Positions 25,321-33,674 of a stretch of 56,949 nt of DNA are shown one piece after another. Under the pieces are notes generated by a model. The model saw only the letters and a list, made by a program, of their open reading frames with translations, was not told the origin of the DNA and ran no database searches. A program made the translations under genes and the position numbers. The first letter of the stretch is position 1; each line of letters starts with the position of its first letter. The stretch is from Candidatus Dormiibacterota bacterium (GTDB lineage: Bacteria; Chloroflexota; Dormibacteria; Dormibacterales; Dormibacteraceae). The stretch spans positions 1 to 56,949 of the forward strand of contig PLJM01000021.1 of assembly GCA_003139695.1 (NCBI GenBank), in the 5' to 3' direction.

Positions 25321-25554
25321 CTAAACCTCGGGAGAGCTCGAGAGCTCGGCCTGGGCGTCGCGGATGAGGGCTTCGGCGGTGGCCAGCTGGTCCTCCGGGA
25401 CCATGACCCTGGCTTCGGTGAAGTTGATGGCGATGGTGTAGGCGGTGTCCCCAAACACCTCGGCCCGGAGGCCGTTCGCTTCCAGGACGGCTGCCAGGAG
25501 ATCGGCCTGCATGCGATCGCCGCGAAAAACGACCTCCCAGCCTTTTACACCCAC
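25321..25554 (-). CDS. DUF2007-type small signalling-like protein
   Basis: This 77-residue protein has the pattern of the DUF2007 ('putative signal transducing protein') family: WEVVFRGDRMQADLLAAVLEANGLRAEVFGD, in which a strand-helix pair handles a swapped peptide position, and a C-terminal acidic helix. Function is unknown for the family. It lies between tsaD and the CIRCE-controlled groES. Confidence 0.75.
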   Translation of the reverse strand: MGVKGWEVVFRGDRMQADLLAAVLEANGLRAEVFGDTAYTIAINFTEARVMVPEDQLATAEALIRDAQAELSSSPEV

Positions 25555-25617
25555 TGTCTTACGAAGCCTACGCCGCTGTCCCCGGCCCTCTCCCTCAAGG
25601 TCAGACGGAGCCAGTGC

Positions 25618-26607
25618 CTACCAGTTCAAGGAGGGGTCGACGGTCGTTGGCTGGAGACCTTTGGCTTTCACCGCGAAGTGGGCTGCCGCAGCGATCATCG
25701 CGGCATTGTCAGTGCAGAGATCCAGGGGCGGCATGGTCAGGCGGGCCCTGTCCCCCACCACCTCGGCCGCTCGCCGGCGCAACAGCGTGTTAGCGGCGAC
25801 GCCGCCACAAACGACGACCTCTGTGCAGCCCGTCCTGGCAAGAGCTGCGTCGAGCTTCTCCAGAAGCGACTCCACGACCGACTGCTCGAATGAGGCGGCA
25901 AGGTCGGCGCGCTGCTCAGGACCAGCGCCATCGCCCAGGTCGCGCAGGCGATACAGCAGGGCGGTCTTGAGGCCGCTGAAGCTGTACTCGAGCCCGGGTA
26001 GCGAGGGGCGGGGCAAAGGCTGCCGCTCCGGCCGTCCGGTCCTGGCCAGGCGGTCGAGCGCGGGCCCGCCGGGGTAACCAAGGCCCAGCATCCTGGCCGC
26101 CTTGTCGAAAGCCTCGCCCGCGGCGTCGTCCCGGGTGCGGCCAATGACCTCGAAATGGCCGTGCTCCGGCATCAGCACGAGGTCGGAGTGGGCGCCGCTT
26201 ACGACCAGCCCCAGCAGGGGCGGCTCGAGGTCGGGGCGGGCGAGCATCGCCGCGTAGATGTGGCCCCAGAGGTGATTCACGCCGGTGAGCGGGCGAGACC
26301 AGGCAGCCGACAGGCCCTCGGCGACGCCGACCCCCACCAGCAGGCAACCTGCGAGGCCCGGACCACGGGTGACGGCCAGGAGGTCGAGATCGTCGTGGCC
26401 GATACCGGCGCGTTCGAGGGTCGTGTCCAGGAGGTGAGGGAGGCGTTCGAGGTGGTCGCGGGCGGCGAGCTCGGGCACCACGCCGCCGAATTCCGCGTGG
26501 AGGTCGACCTGGGAGTGGATGACGTTGGCGAGGACGCGGCGGCCATCAACCACGACAGCGACTGAGGTTTCATCACAGCTTGTCTCTATCGCCAGCGTCA
26601 GTGCCAA
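25618..26607 (-). CDS. tsaD: tRNA N6-adenosine threonylcarbamoyltransferase TsaD
   Basis: This 329-residue ASKHA-fold enzyme transfers the threonylcarbamoyl group to A37 of ANN-decoding tRNAs. It starts LAIETSCDETSVAVV and carries the metal-binding HxxxH motif as His112/His116 in NHLWGH. It acts with TsaB and TsaE, both encoded upstream on the same strand, separated only by rimI and a hairpin repeat. Length and motifs are complete. Confidence 0.97.
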   Translation of the reverse strand: MALTLAIETSCDETSVAVVVDGRRVLANVIHSQVDLHAEFGGVVPELAARDHLERLPHLLDTTLERAGIGHDDLDLLAVTRGPGLAGCLLVGVGVAEGLSAAWSRPLTGVNHLWGHIYAAMLARPDLEPPLLGLVVSGAHSDLVLMPEHGHFEVIGRTRDDAAGEAFDKAARMLGLGYPGGPALDRLARTGRPERQPLPRPSLPGLEYSFSGLKTALLYRLRDLGDGAGPEQRADLAASFEQSVVESLLEKLDAALARTGCTEVVVCGGVAANTLLRRRAAEVVGDRARLTMPPLDLCTDNAAMIAAAAHFAVKAKGLQPTTVDPSLNW

Positions 26608-26625
26608 ACCTGGTCATCCCCATCC

Positions 26626-26668
26626 CCCCCGGCTAAGCCGGGGGTACTTCCCCAGCAAGTGGGGAAGT
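26626..26668. repeat. Dispersed hairpin repeat, type B
   Basis: Two hairpins lie in the rimI-tsaD spacer: CCCCCGGCT/AGCCGGGGG (26626-26644), then ACTTCCCCA-GCAAG-TGGGGAAGT (26646-26668). The loop GCAAG equals that of type A copies while the stem bases differ in compensated fashion. Confidence 0.75.
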
Positions 26669-26676
26669 CGCCTTGA

Positions 26677-27282
26677 TTAATTCCCTTCCCGCGTCAGAAG
26701 GTCGCGGCGCAGGCCGCGGATATCGGAATCGATCCGCTCCAGGTTTGACTCGTAGGCGCGGCGAAAACGGGGCGAGTGGATCGAGTCCGACCACATGACG
26801 ATTGCGTCCTCGCCGTTGTCCGTGTAGTAGCCCTTGCGCCGCCCGATGACCTTGAAGCCGAACGCCTCATACATCTTCATCGCGTTCTCGTTGGAGGTTC
26901 GCACCTCCAGGGTCACCCATTTCGCGCCCATGTCGTACGCCGCCTGGACCAGGCCCGCGAACAGCACACGGCCGAAGCCGCGATGTTGAAGATCGTGGCG
27001 AACGCCGATCGTGGTCACGTGCGACTCGTCGTACATGCGCCACATCCCACCGTAGCCGACGATGCTCGGATCGAAATCGGAGCCCTGGATGCCGGCCGGC
27101 ATTTCGACAGGACCCTCCTGGCGAAGGACCAGGTAATGAGCGCTGGAGCGCGAGGCGAGCTCGCGGTAATAAGCGTTCCGCGGCCACGGGGTGGAAAAGA
27201 TCTCACGTTCGATCTCCTGCACCGTGGCGATGTCGGCCTCTCGCATGAGCTCAAGTGCCAGCTGTTGTCTTATCTGAACCAT
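26677..27282 (-). CDS. rimI: Ribosomal-protein-alanine N-acetyltransferase RimI-like (GNAT)
   Basis: This 201-residue GNAT acetyltransferase acetylates an N-terminus such as that of S18; substrate specificity is assigned by neighbourhood. The acetyl-CoA loop is visible as VRHDLQHRGFGRVLF (about 93-107), followed by LEVRTSNENAMKMYEAFGF. It has a C-terminal extension of about 40 charged residues beyond the usual length. The ATG at 27282 overlaps the tsaB stop (TGATG) and is preferred to TTG at 27297. The tsaB-rimI-tsaD order is a common bacterial arrangement. Confidence 0.9.
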   Translation of the reverse strand: MVQIRQQLALELMREADIATVQEIEREIFSTPWPRNAYYRELASRSSAHYLVLRQEGPVEMPAGIQGSDFDPSIVGYGGMWRMYDESHVTTIGVRHDLQHRGFGRVLFAGLVQAAYDMGAKWVTLEVRTSNENAMKMYEAFGFKVIGRRKGYYTDNGEDAIVMWSDSIHSPRFRRAYESNLERIDSDIRGLRRDLLTREGN

Positions 27283-27887
27283 CACGTCCGCGTCCAACGG
27301 TTGCGCGTGAATGCGCTCCCCAAGGCCTGCATGTATTCGAGTCTGAGACTACCATAGGCAACTTCCAAAGCTGACTCGAGCAGGCGTGACGCGGCCGCGC
27401 CGAAGGATCGCAGCTCGGCATCGGGCAAAAGATCGACGCCGGCAGAACGGAGCGATGACTCCGTCGCCGGGCGCAACCAACCCACCGCCGGCAGATCCTT
27501 GGGAAGGTCCTCCGGCCCGGTGAGCTGTGGCTCGGAGCCGGGCGCCAGGCTGTAGACGCGACCTCGCCCCGCCTCCGCGACAGCCACAACCGGGCGATCG
27601 CTTCGCGCCACCTGGATGTGCAGCGTTCTCAGGGCGACGATGGGGATTTCTAAACCGATGGCAACGCCCAGGCCGAACGAGACGCCGACTCGCAGCCCGG
27701 TGAACGAGCCCGGGCCGGTCGCCACCGCGACTTTGGTCACAGCGTGACCAGCCGTCATTTCGCGGAATCTCCCTGGAAGGTCGAACGTGCGGCCGGATTC
27801 ATGGGTCTCTTCGGCGACGATGGTGCCATCCGGACGGATGAGCGCCAGCGCCGAGCGGGCCGACGAGGTATCGATGACGAAGATCAT
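27282..27887 (-). CDS. tsaB: t6A biosynthesis protein TsaB
   Basis: This 201-residue TsaD paralogue scaffolds the t6A synthesis complex. [17 protein letters not shown] and [16 protein letters not shown] are the family signatures. The metal-binding histidines of TsaD are absent, as expected. The ATG at 27887 overlaps the tsaE stop by 4 nt (ATGA). Confidence 0.95.
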   Translation of the reverse strand: MIFVIDTSSARSALALIRPDGTIVAEETHESGRTFDLPGRFREMTAGHAVTKVAVATGPGSFTGLRVGVSFGLGVAIGLEIPIVALRTLHIQVARSDRPVVAVAEAGRGRVYSLAPGSEPQLTGPEDLPKDLPAVGWLRPATESSLRSAGVDLLPDAELRSFGAAASRLLESALEVAYGSLRLEYMQALGSAFTRNRWTRT

Positions 27888-28297
27888 CGCTGTAGCTCTC
27901 TCATCAACCGGAGGCGACGCCGGTCGCCGCCGAGGTGCTCGATCGAGAGCAAGGCAGCCTCGGGTGCCTCCAGACGATCACCCCATTCGACCACCACAGC
28001 CCCCTGGTCGAGAAGCTCTTCCAGTCCGAGGTCGACGAGGTCGGCCCCGTCCTCGAGGCGGTAAAGGTCGACGTGTGCAATCTGCACGCGTCCCGGATAG
28101 ACGCGCACCAGTTGAAAGGTTGGGCTGGCGACTTGAGCCGGCGAGCCCACCCCACGCATGAGTCCGCGGACGAACGTCGTCTTGCCCGCACCGAGGTCGC
28201 CTGTGAGGAGAACCAGGTCGCCCGGCGCCAGCCGCTCTCCAAATTGCTCACCTGCCGCCTCGGTCTCCGCGGGAGAGGTCGTGACTACGTCAAGCAA
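27884..28297 (-). CDS. tsaE: t6A biosynthesis ATPase TsaE
   Basis: This 137-residue small P-loop ATPase has Walker [11 protein letters not shown] (about 33-42), the switch region [10 protein letters not shown] and the [10 protein letters not shown] motif. It drives turnover of the TsaB-TsaD complex. TTG at 28297 is the only plausible in-frame start and overlaps the thiL end by 8 nt. Confidence 0.95.
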   Translation of the reverse strand: MLDVVTTSPAETEAAGEQFGERLAPGDLVLLTGDLGAGKTTFVRGLMRGVGSPAQVASPTFQLVRVYPGRVQIAHVDLYRLEDGADLVDLGLEELLDQGAVVVEWGDRLEAPEAALLSIEHLGGDRRRLRLMRELQR

Positions 28298-29171
28298 AGT
28301 GATCGAAGCCGCTCACGCGCAGCTGCAGCGGCAATCCGTCGGCGCCGACGACCTTGACGGCCGCGTCCTCGGTCAACAGGCCAAACGGGACGAGCCCTGC
28401 GCGCCGAATTAGATCCTCGGGCCCGACGCAGACCAGCTCCGCCTCCTCCCCACTCGCAAGCGCGTCCTCCCAACCGGCGCCCTCGACCAACGGGATGTCA
28501 GCGGCCCGCACGATGCAGCCGGCATGCGACGCAGCGGCAAACTTCTCCATCTCTCTGAGAAGCCCATCCGAGATATCACCACAGCACAACCCGGCCTGGT
28601 TCAGGCGACGGCCCTCGTCGAGACGGGGCATCAGGCGCAAGGGTTTGCGCGCTTTGAGCGCCAGCGCGGCGGCCCCCAGCGGCCCCGTCACCGCCACGGC
28701 CCACCCGGGTTTGGCCTGGGAGCGCGCCAGCGGCCTGGACACTGTGCGTCCAACGACCGTGATCGATAGCACCGCCGGGCCGTCGACCGAGCTCATGTCG
28801 CCGCCGACTATCAACAAGCCCGTCTCGTGGGCAAGGGCGCTCATGCCCTTGTACAGACCAACAAAATTCTCGACCTGCCACGTCTTCGGGACGGCGATGG
28901 AGGTCAGGGCCCAGGCGGGGGTTGCGCCTTTCGCAGCGAGGTCGCCGAGGGCCTGCGCGAGCGCTCGCCACCCGGCGTCTTCGGCGGTCATCCACGTGAG
29001 GTCGAAGTGAACCCCCTCCACAGCCATGTCGCAGCTGGCAACCGTGTAAGAGCCATGGTCGCTCCACACCGCCGTGTCGTCCTCGCCCGCGGGAATTTCG
29101 AATCCCTGGGTCGCGAGGAAGGGCAGGATCCGTTGGAGGAGCTCGAGCTCGCCTGTGCCTTCGACGTTCAC
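28290..29171 (-). CDS. thiL: Thiamine-monophosphate kinase ThiL
   Basis: This 293-residue ATP-dependent kinase (PurM-like fold) converts thiamine monophosphate to thiamine diphosphate. Metal-binding motifs are AGEDDTAVW near the N-terminus, [19 protein letters not shown] and [15 protein letters not shown] at 29171 overlaps the thiE stop as GTGA; the longer open frame upstream is thiE in another register. The C-terminal FDHF is typical. Confidence 0.95.
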   Translation of the reverse strand: MNVEGTGELELLQRILPFLATQGFEIPAGEDDTAVWSDHGSYTVASCDMAVEGVHFDLTWMTAEDAGWRALAQALGDLAAKGATPAWALTSIAVPKTWQVENFVGLYKGMSALAHETGLLIVGGDMSSVDGPAVLSITVVGRTVSRPLARSQAKPGWAVAVTGPLGAAALALKARKPLRLMPRLDEGRRLNQAGLCCGDISDGLLREMEKFAAASHAGCIVRAADIPLVEGAGWEDALASGEEAELVCVGPEDLIRRAGLVPFGLLTEDAAVKVVGADGLPLQLRVSGFDHFA

Positions 29172-29821
29172 GCTTCCAGCATGGCACGCAGCACGCGAGC
29201 GGCCGCCTCTGGGTCGGGCGCCTCCCCCACCGCCCTGACGACGCATGCCCGGCGCACGCCGGCCGCTGTGAGCTGGCCGATGTTCGACGCGTCGATGCCG
29301 CCGATCGCGAAGACCGGGACGGAAGGCCCGACGCCCTTCATTACCGCAGCCACCCCGCTCGGTCCGATCACCGCCTTTTGCGGTTTGAGTGGCGTCGCGA
29401 AAGCCGGTCCGGAGCCGATGTAGTCGGCGCCGAACTTAATGGCCGCGCGGGCGGCGTCAGGTGTCGAGGCCGAGGCGCCGATCAGGAGGCGGTCGCCGGC
29501 GATCTGGCGGGCAGCGGCGATGCTCAGGTCGTCAGCTCCTAGATGCACGCCATCGGCATCGCTGAGCAGGGCAAGGTCGACGTGGTCGTTGACCACGAAA
29601 AGGGCGCCGGCGTTGCGAGTGAGGTCACGCAGTCGTCGAGCCAGTGCCAGGAGGTCGCGCCGGCTGAGTGCCTTGTGGCGGAGCTGGAGGACCTCGGCGC
29701 CACCGCGAAGGGCGGCGAGCGCCACGGACTCCACGCGGTCGGGATCCTGGTCGGGGGTGATGACGTAGAGGTGGGCGGCGAGGAGGCGGTCTTGGAGTGG
29801 GTGTGGCGTGGCCCAGTAAAT
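29168..29821 (-). CDS. thiE: Thiamine-phosphate synthase ThiE with probable ATT start
   Basis: ThiE joins HMP-PP and thiazole phosphate to give thiamine monophosphate. Family motifs are AEVLQLRHK, DHVDLALLSDADGVHLGADDL, GASASTPDAARAA and FAIGGIDASNI. The first ordinary start codon (GTG at 29734) would remove the first barrel strand; upstream in frame lies HLYVITPDQDPDRVES, the conserved beginning of ThiE. Between this and an in-frame TAG there is no ATG, GTG or TTG, only ATT directly after the TAG (29821-29819). The resulting 217 residues fit the family. ATT initiation is inferred; a sequencing error is the alternative. Confidence 0.85.
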   Translation of the reverse strand: MYWATPHPLQDRLLAAHLYVITPDQDPDRVESVALAALRGGAEVLQLRHKALSRRDLLALARRLRDLTRNAGALFVVNDHVDLALLSDADGVHLGADDLSIAAARQIAGDRLLIGASASTPDAARAAIKFGADYIGSGPAFATPLKPQKAVIGPSGVAAVMKGVGPSVPVFAIGGIDASNIGQLTAAGVRRACVVRAVGEAPDPEAAARVLRAMLEA

Positions 29822-29850
29822 CTACCGAACGGCCGTGGCTAGCTGGACGT

Positions 29851-29895
29851 CCCCTCCGGCCCCTTCGGGCCCACCTCCCCGGCAAGCGGGGAGGA
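29851..29895. repeat. Dispersed hairpin repeat, type A (copy in tandem)
   Basis: CCCCTCC, hairpin GGCCC-CTTC-GGGCC (29858-29871), then CCTCCCCG-GCAAG-CGGGGAGG (29874-29894). A second hallmark hairpin follows 48 nt later. Confidence 0.78.
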
Positions 29896-29921
29896 CAACG
29901 GTCCAGCTATCGACCTAGCCA

Positions 29922-29942
29922 CCTCCCCGGCAAGCGGGGAGG
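29922..29942. repeat. Dispersed hairpin repeat, type A, second hallmark hairpin
   Basis: CCTCCCCG-GCAAG-CGGGGAGG, identical to the hairpin at 29874-29894. The flanks TGGCTAGCTGGAC (29836-29848) and GTCCAGCTA (29901-29909) are inverted repeats that could enclose the first copy in a larger hairpin. Confidence 0.78.
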
Positions 29943-29949
29943 ACGACTG

Positions 29950-30315
29950 CTAGGCGCTCTCCTGTACGTCCTCGGGGTCGGTTATGCGGATGGGGTTCCG
30001 CAGGCGCAGGACGCGATCCTGGACTTCGAACAGGACGTCCATCATCGGAACCACGCGGTAGCGGATCCGGAACGGGTCGGTCCGGACCTCTGCCGGTGCC
30101 GGCCGGGCCAGGACCAGCTCGATCAGCGCTCCCGCGCGCTCCCGAAGGCGCGCCGGAACCCTGTCGATCCCTTGCAGGTTCAGCTCTTCCAGGGAGAACA
30201 TGAGTTCGTCGATCGCCCTGATTATCGTCGTGAGCCGTTCGGTCTCGCTGCGCTGATTGCGACGCCGCTGGTCGCTTAGTTCGATCTCGTGGTTGACTTC
30301 GGCGATTTGAGCCAT
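29950..30315 (-). CDS. Coiled-coil-rich protein of unknown function
   Basis: This 121-residue protein has an N-terminal helical, charged region (about 1-48, coiled-coil-like) and a C-terminal half (about 66-121) predicted to be mixed strand/helix, with RTDPFRIRYRVVPMMDVLFEVQDRVLRLRNP. No family is recognised. It has an ATG start but no good ribosome-binding site. It lies between the RsrA-like gene and thiE on the same strand. Confidence 0.6.
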   Translation of the reverse strand: MAQIAEVNHEIELSDQRRRNQRSETERLTTIIRAIDELMFSLEELNLQGIDRVPARLRERAGALIELVLARPAPAEVRTDPFRIRYRVVPMMDVLFEVQDRVLRLRNPIRITDPEDVQESA

Positions 30316-30418
30316 TTGAGATCAGATCTTGCGACATCCGCTTGCAAAACGCTTTCAGCACAACCCCCTCTGGGGCGAAATGAGGGGAAAAGGCTGTGGA
30401 AAAGACCCGAAAGGGGCA

Positions 30419-30637
30419 CTAGAGCAAGATCTGGCGGAGCTTCTCCCTGAAGGCGGCGGGGGCGGTGTCCTTGTCGCAGCAGACCTTGACCAGCCGCTTC
30501 AGACTGGCCTGGAACTCATATTGATCGGCGCACGGGGGGCACCCCTCGAGGTGGAGCTTTAGCTCCAAAACCTCGGTGTTGTTCAATTCACGGTCGACGT
30601 ACCGGTCGAACTTCTCCACACAGTCGTTGCAGTTCAT
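30419..30637 (-). CDS. Zinc-binding anti-sigma factor, RsrA-like
   Basis: This 72-residue ZAS-family anti-sigma factor has His29-x3-Cys33-x2-Cys36 in LHLEGCPPC together with N-terminal Cys3/Cys6 and a C-terminal Cys53-Cys54 pair. In Streptomyces RsrA, the same arrangement releases SigR on thiol oxidation (established knowledge). The start ATG overlaps the sigma-factor stop by 4 nt (ATGA), so the pair is made stoichiometrically. A redox-sensing role is inferred from motif and context. Confidence 0.9.
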   Translation of the reverse strand: MNCNDCVEKFDRYVDRELNNTEVLELKLHLEGCPPCADQYEFQASLKRLVKVCCDKDTAPAAFREKLRQILL

Positions 30638-31212
30638 GGCTGGGGCACCTGCCCGGTGCCGTTGCGGTGGACAATACCGGATTCGACGGCATAGTCAAAG
30701 AGGGATCTTTGAAGCTGCTGCCTGGCGCGGTGCAGGCGCGACATTACCGTGCCGATGGGCACGCCCAGAGTCTGGGCCGCGTCCTTGTAGGAAAAGCCTT
30801 CAACGTCGACCAGGAGAACCACCTCGCGATGGAGCGGAGGGAGCTTCTCGACCGCTTCGACGACCTCCGAAGCGGCGAGCTTGTCGAGCACGTCAGCCTC
30901 CGGCTTGGCGCCTTCGTCGCGGAGCTTGTCGTAAAGGACGAACTCGCCGACGTCGTCGAGGCTCACGTCTTCTTTGCGGGATCCCTTGAAGCGGTCCCAG
31001 AACAGGTTTCGCATGATCGCGAAGAGCCAGGCCTTCATGTTCGTGCCCGGCTGGTAGCTGTGCTGGTAACGCAGGGCGCGGAGGTAAGCCTCCTGCACCA
31101 GGTCCTGGGCCTGGTCAGGGTCACGGGTCAGGCGGAGTGCGCCGCGGTACAACACGTCGAGATGAGTCAATGCCTCTTCCGCAAAGGCAGTGCGCGCCGG
31201 GCTTTCCGCCAT
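30634..31212 (-). CDS. ECF sigma factor, SigR/SigH-like
   Basis: This 192-residue ECF sigma factor has region 2 at about 20-90 (DQAQDLVQEAYLRAL, then NMKAWLFAIMRNLFWDRF) and region 4 at about 120-170 (LPPLHREVVLLVDVEGFSYKDAAQTLGVPIGTVMSRLHRARQ). It is translationally coupled to the ZAS anti-sigma factor, so it probably controls a thiol-oxidative stress regulon. No GGAAT-type autoregulated promoter was recognised upstream. A TAAACT -10 candidate stands 10 nt before the ATG. Confidence 0.92.
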   Translation of the reverse strand: MAESPARTAFAEEALTHLDVLYRGALRLTRDPDQAQDLVQEAYLRALRYQHSYQPGTNMKAWLFAIMRNLFWDRFKGSRKEDVSLDDVGEFVLYDKLRDEGAKPEADVLDKLAASEVVEAVEKLPPLHREVVLLVDVEGFSYKDAAQTLGVPIGTVMSRLHRARQQLQRSLFDYAVESGIVHRNGTGQVPQP

Positions 31213-31273
31213 TAGAACTGCCAGTTTACGTACACCTACCTTGCGCCATCTCTAATCGGCCGACGGTGCTTCC

Positions 31274-32347
31274 TTATTCCGAGTAGCGCCGCTCCACCCT
31301 CGACCCGATCGACGTAAGCACCTCCCATGAGATCGTCTCGGACCACGTTGCGACCTGCTCGGCCTTGATATGATCCGCCTCGTCGCCGCCGATCACCGTG
31401 GCCACGTCCCCGACCTGAATGCCCGGCACGTTGGACGCATCGACGGTGATCGCATCCATGCTCACAGCCCCGATCACTGGGGCGCGATGCCCGCGGATCA
31501 GCACGTGGCCGCGATTGGATCGAGCACGGTGCACGCCATCCGCGTACCCGATCGCGATGGTGGCGACCCGAGTCCGTGCAGTGGCACGCCACGTCGCCCC
31601 ATAGCCGACCGTATCGCCCGGCACGACCGTCTTGAGGTGGGTCACCAGCGACCGCAGGCTCAGCGCCGGCTTGGTTCCCGGCCACTCGCACCCGTACAGG
31701 GCAATCCCGGTGCGCACGGCGTCTAACGCAAACCCAGGGAACCTGCGAGCGCCCGCCGAGTTGCATGCGTGCCGCAGGCCCGGCTCGACCTCGAATGCCT
31801 CGAGCGCAGCGATAAAGCGATCGAACTGTTTGTGGGTCAGCGCCTCGTCTGAGTCAGCGGACGCGAAGTGTGTCCACGTTCCCGCCAGGCGCAGCGATGG
31901 CGCCTTGTCGATGAACTTTGCGATCGCGGCGGCCTCATCTGGGCGACAGCCAAACCGCCCCATCCCCGTGTCGATCTTGAGGTGAACCGGGACCACCTCG
32001 TTCCGATCGCCCAAGACCTTCGCGAGCTCGACGCTCGAGACCCCAATGCTGCAGCCGCTGGCGGCGGCAGCGCCGGCCGCTCGCGGTGACAAGCCGCCCA
32101 TCACCAATACCCGCTCGGCTTTGACCAGGCCTGTGAGCTCCTCAGCTTCCTCCAGGGTGGCCACCGCCAAGCCCCAGGCGCCTCCGTTCAACGCCGCGCG
32201 GGCAACGCGGTGAGCGCCGTGGCCATACCCATTTGCCTTGACGACCGCGAACAGCTTGGTGCCCTTGGGCAGGTGCGCCAGGATCGTCGCTGTGTTCGCG
32301 CGCACCGCATCGAGGTCGATCTCGGCCCAACGGAGGGCGGTGGTCAG
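31274..32347 (-). CDS. alr: Alanine racemase with probable CTG start
   Basis: This PLP enzyme interconverts L- and D-alanine for peptidoglycan synthesis. The PLP lysine is in AVVKANGYGHG (Lys37 from the proposed start), the catalytic tyrosine in VGYGATW, and IDTGMGRFG and HFASAD are also visible. The first ordinary start (GTG at 32305) would cut off the conserved LRWAEIDLDA segment. In frame upstream the only candidate is CTG at 32347, which forms a CTGA overlap with the nnrD stop, the same geometry as other coupled genes here. That gives 357 residues, normal for the family. Confidence 0.92.
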   Translation of the reverse strand: MTTALRWAEIDLDAVRANTATILAHLPKGTKLFAVVKANGYGHGAHRVARAALNGGAWGLAVATLEEAEELTGLVKAERVLVMGGLSPRAAGAAAASGCSIGVSSVELAKVLGDRNEVVPVHLKIDTGMGRFGCRPDEAAAIAKFIDKAPSLRLAGTWTHFASADSDEALTHKQFDRFIAALEAFEVEPGLRHACNSAGARRFPGFALDAVRTGIALYGCEWPGTKPALSLRSLVTHLKTVVPGDTVGYGATWRATARTRVATIAIGYADGVHRARSNRGHVLIRGHRAPVIGAVSMDAITVDASNVPGIQVGDVATVIGGDEADHIKAEQVATWSETISWEVLTSIGSRVERRYSE

Positions 32348-33573
32348 AGTCCGCCCTGCCGCAGCACGTTCATCACGAGTGGGATCTCGAGGAGGAGGTC
32401 GCTGGCAAGGATCCCGGACTCCCCCAGGCGCTGCGACAACCGTCTGCCCGCGGCGGCGTGGATGTAGACGCCGGTGACCGCCGCCTCATAAGGGTTCGAT
32501 CCCTGCGCGAGCAGGCCCCCGATGATTCCCGCCAGCACGTCGCCGGTGCCGCCGGTGGCGAGCGCTGGAACCTCATGAGGGTCCTCGCTGGTGCGCCCGT
32601 CGGGGTGCGCGACGACGGTCCTGGCCCCCTTCAGCACCACGACAGCCCCCCACTCCTTCGCTGCTTTGCGCGCCGTGCCGACCCGATCGGCGGCTATGGC
32701 CTCGACCGTCTTGCCGGTAAGGCGCGCCATCTCGCCGGGGTGAGGGGTCAGCACGCGATTCTTGCCGAGCTTGGACTTGGAGCGAGGAGCATCCGCCAGC
32801 GCATTGAGGGCGTCGGCGTCAACGACCAGCGGGCATGTGACGTGCTGAACGAGGTCGAGCACGAGGCGCCAGGTGGAGCGGTCGCGACCCAGACCGGGGC
32901 CGATCACGCCGGCCTCGGCGGTGGCGAGCTGGCGCAGCACCGAGTCGTAGGCGGCGTGGCCGACGGCGCCGGGCGCGACCTCCGGCGTGGGCGTGGCCAT
33001 GACCTCCGTGCACTTTGCGGCCAGGATCGGATAGATGGTCTCGGCGACCAGGAGTCTCACCAGCCCTGCGCCAGACCTGGCCGCCGCAGTCGCCGAAAGG
33101 TAGGCGGCGCCCGTGAAGCCGAGGCTGCCGGCCAGCACGACGACCGTGCCAAAGGTCCCCTTATGGGCGTCGCGAGGCCGGTCGGGAAGAACCGTGGCCT
33201 CGGGGGCAGGAAGAAGGTCGTCCACGACATCGGGCATCTCGAGGTGGGCGGTTGCCACCGCCAGGGCGCTGTGGTGGGTGATGCTCACCTCGACGCGGGC
33301 GCCGCGATCGTTACCCAGCAGGCGGACGCGCGGTGCACCGCTCGCCCCGGGGAGGACCTCGATGCGCCGGCGCGGGAAGCAGATTCCCGTTCCGTCAAAG
33401 CACTTGATCACCGCTTCCTTGGCCGCCCAGCGGCCGGCGAGGCGCTCGGAGTTGCCGGCGCAGTAGGCGACTTCGGCGGGCGTGTAGACCTTGCGCAGGA
33501 AGCCGGGGCCGGAGCGCTTGACCGCTAGCGCGACTCGGTCAACTGAAACTGCATCGACTCCGATTCTTTGCAC
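32344..33573 (-). CDS. Fusion: holo-ACP synthase (AcpS) and NAD(P)HX dehydratase (NnrD)
   Basis: This 409-residue bifunctional protein carries at residues 1-115 AcpS, which attaches phosphopantetheine to acyl carrier protein: IGVDAVSVDRV, ERLAGRWAAKEAVIK and the trailing VSITHHSALAVA. Residues about 118-405 are the ADP-dependent NAD(P)HX dehydratase (ribokinase-like): GTVVVLAGSLGFTGAAYL, VVDADALN, LTPHPGEMARL and the active-site LATGGTGDVLAGI. NnrD is more often fused to the epimerase NnrE; here AcpS takes that position. GTG at 33573; the end overlaps alr by 4 nt. Confidence 0.93.
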   Translation of the reverse strand: MQRIGVDAVSVDRVALAVKRSGPGFLRKVYTPAEVAYCAGNSERLAGRWAAKEAVIKCFDGTGICFPRRRIEVLPGASGAPRVRLLGNDRGARVEVSITHHSALAVATAHLEMPDVVDDLLPAPEATVLPDRPRDAHKGTFGTVVVLAGSLGFTGAAYLSATAAARSGAGLVRLLVAETIYPILAAKCTEVMATPTPEVAPGAVGHAAYDSVLRQLATAEAGVIGPGLGRDRSTWRLVLDLVQHVTCPLVVDADALNALADAPRSKSKLGKNRVLTPHPGEMARLTGKTVEAIAADRVGTARKAAKEWGAVVVLKGARTVVAHPDGRTSEDPHEVPALATGGTGDVLAGIIGGLLAQGSNPYEAAVTGVYIHAAAGRRLSQRLGESGILASDLLLEIPLVMNVLRQGGL

Positions 33574-33614
33574 CGTCTCATTGTCTGCTTTGGGCGGCGA
33601 GTGCTTTACGGAGC

Positions 33615-33660
33615 GTCCCCTCCGGCCCCTGCGGGGCCACCTCCCCGGCGAGCGGGGAGG
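33615..33660. repeat. Dispersed hairpin repeat, type A
   Basis: GTCCCCTCC, hairpin GGCCCC-TGC-GGGGCC (33624-33638), then CCTCCCCG-GCGAG-CGGGGAGG (33640-33660). It lies 15 nt beyond the glmS stop, between glmS and acpS-nnrD. Confidence 0.75.
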
Positions 33661-33674
33661 ATCGCCTTATCTAA

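Noticed and set aside
29822..29950. TPP riboswitch upstream of thiE
   Set aside because: No THI-box core (CUGAGA with the ACCUGA-type segments) is present; the spacer consists of hairpin repeats.
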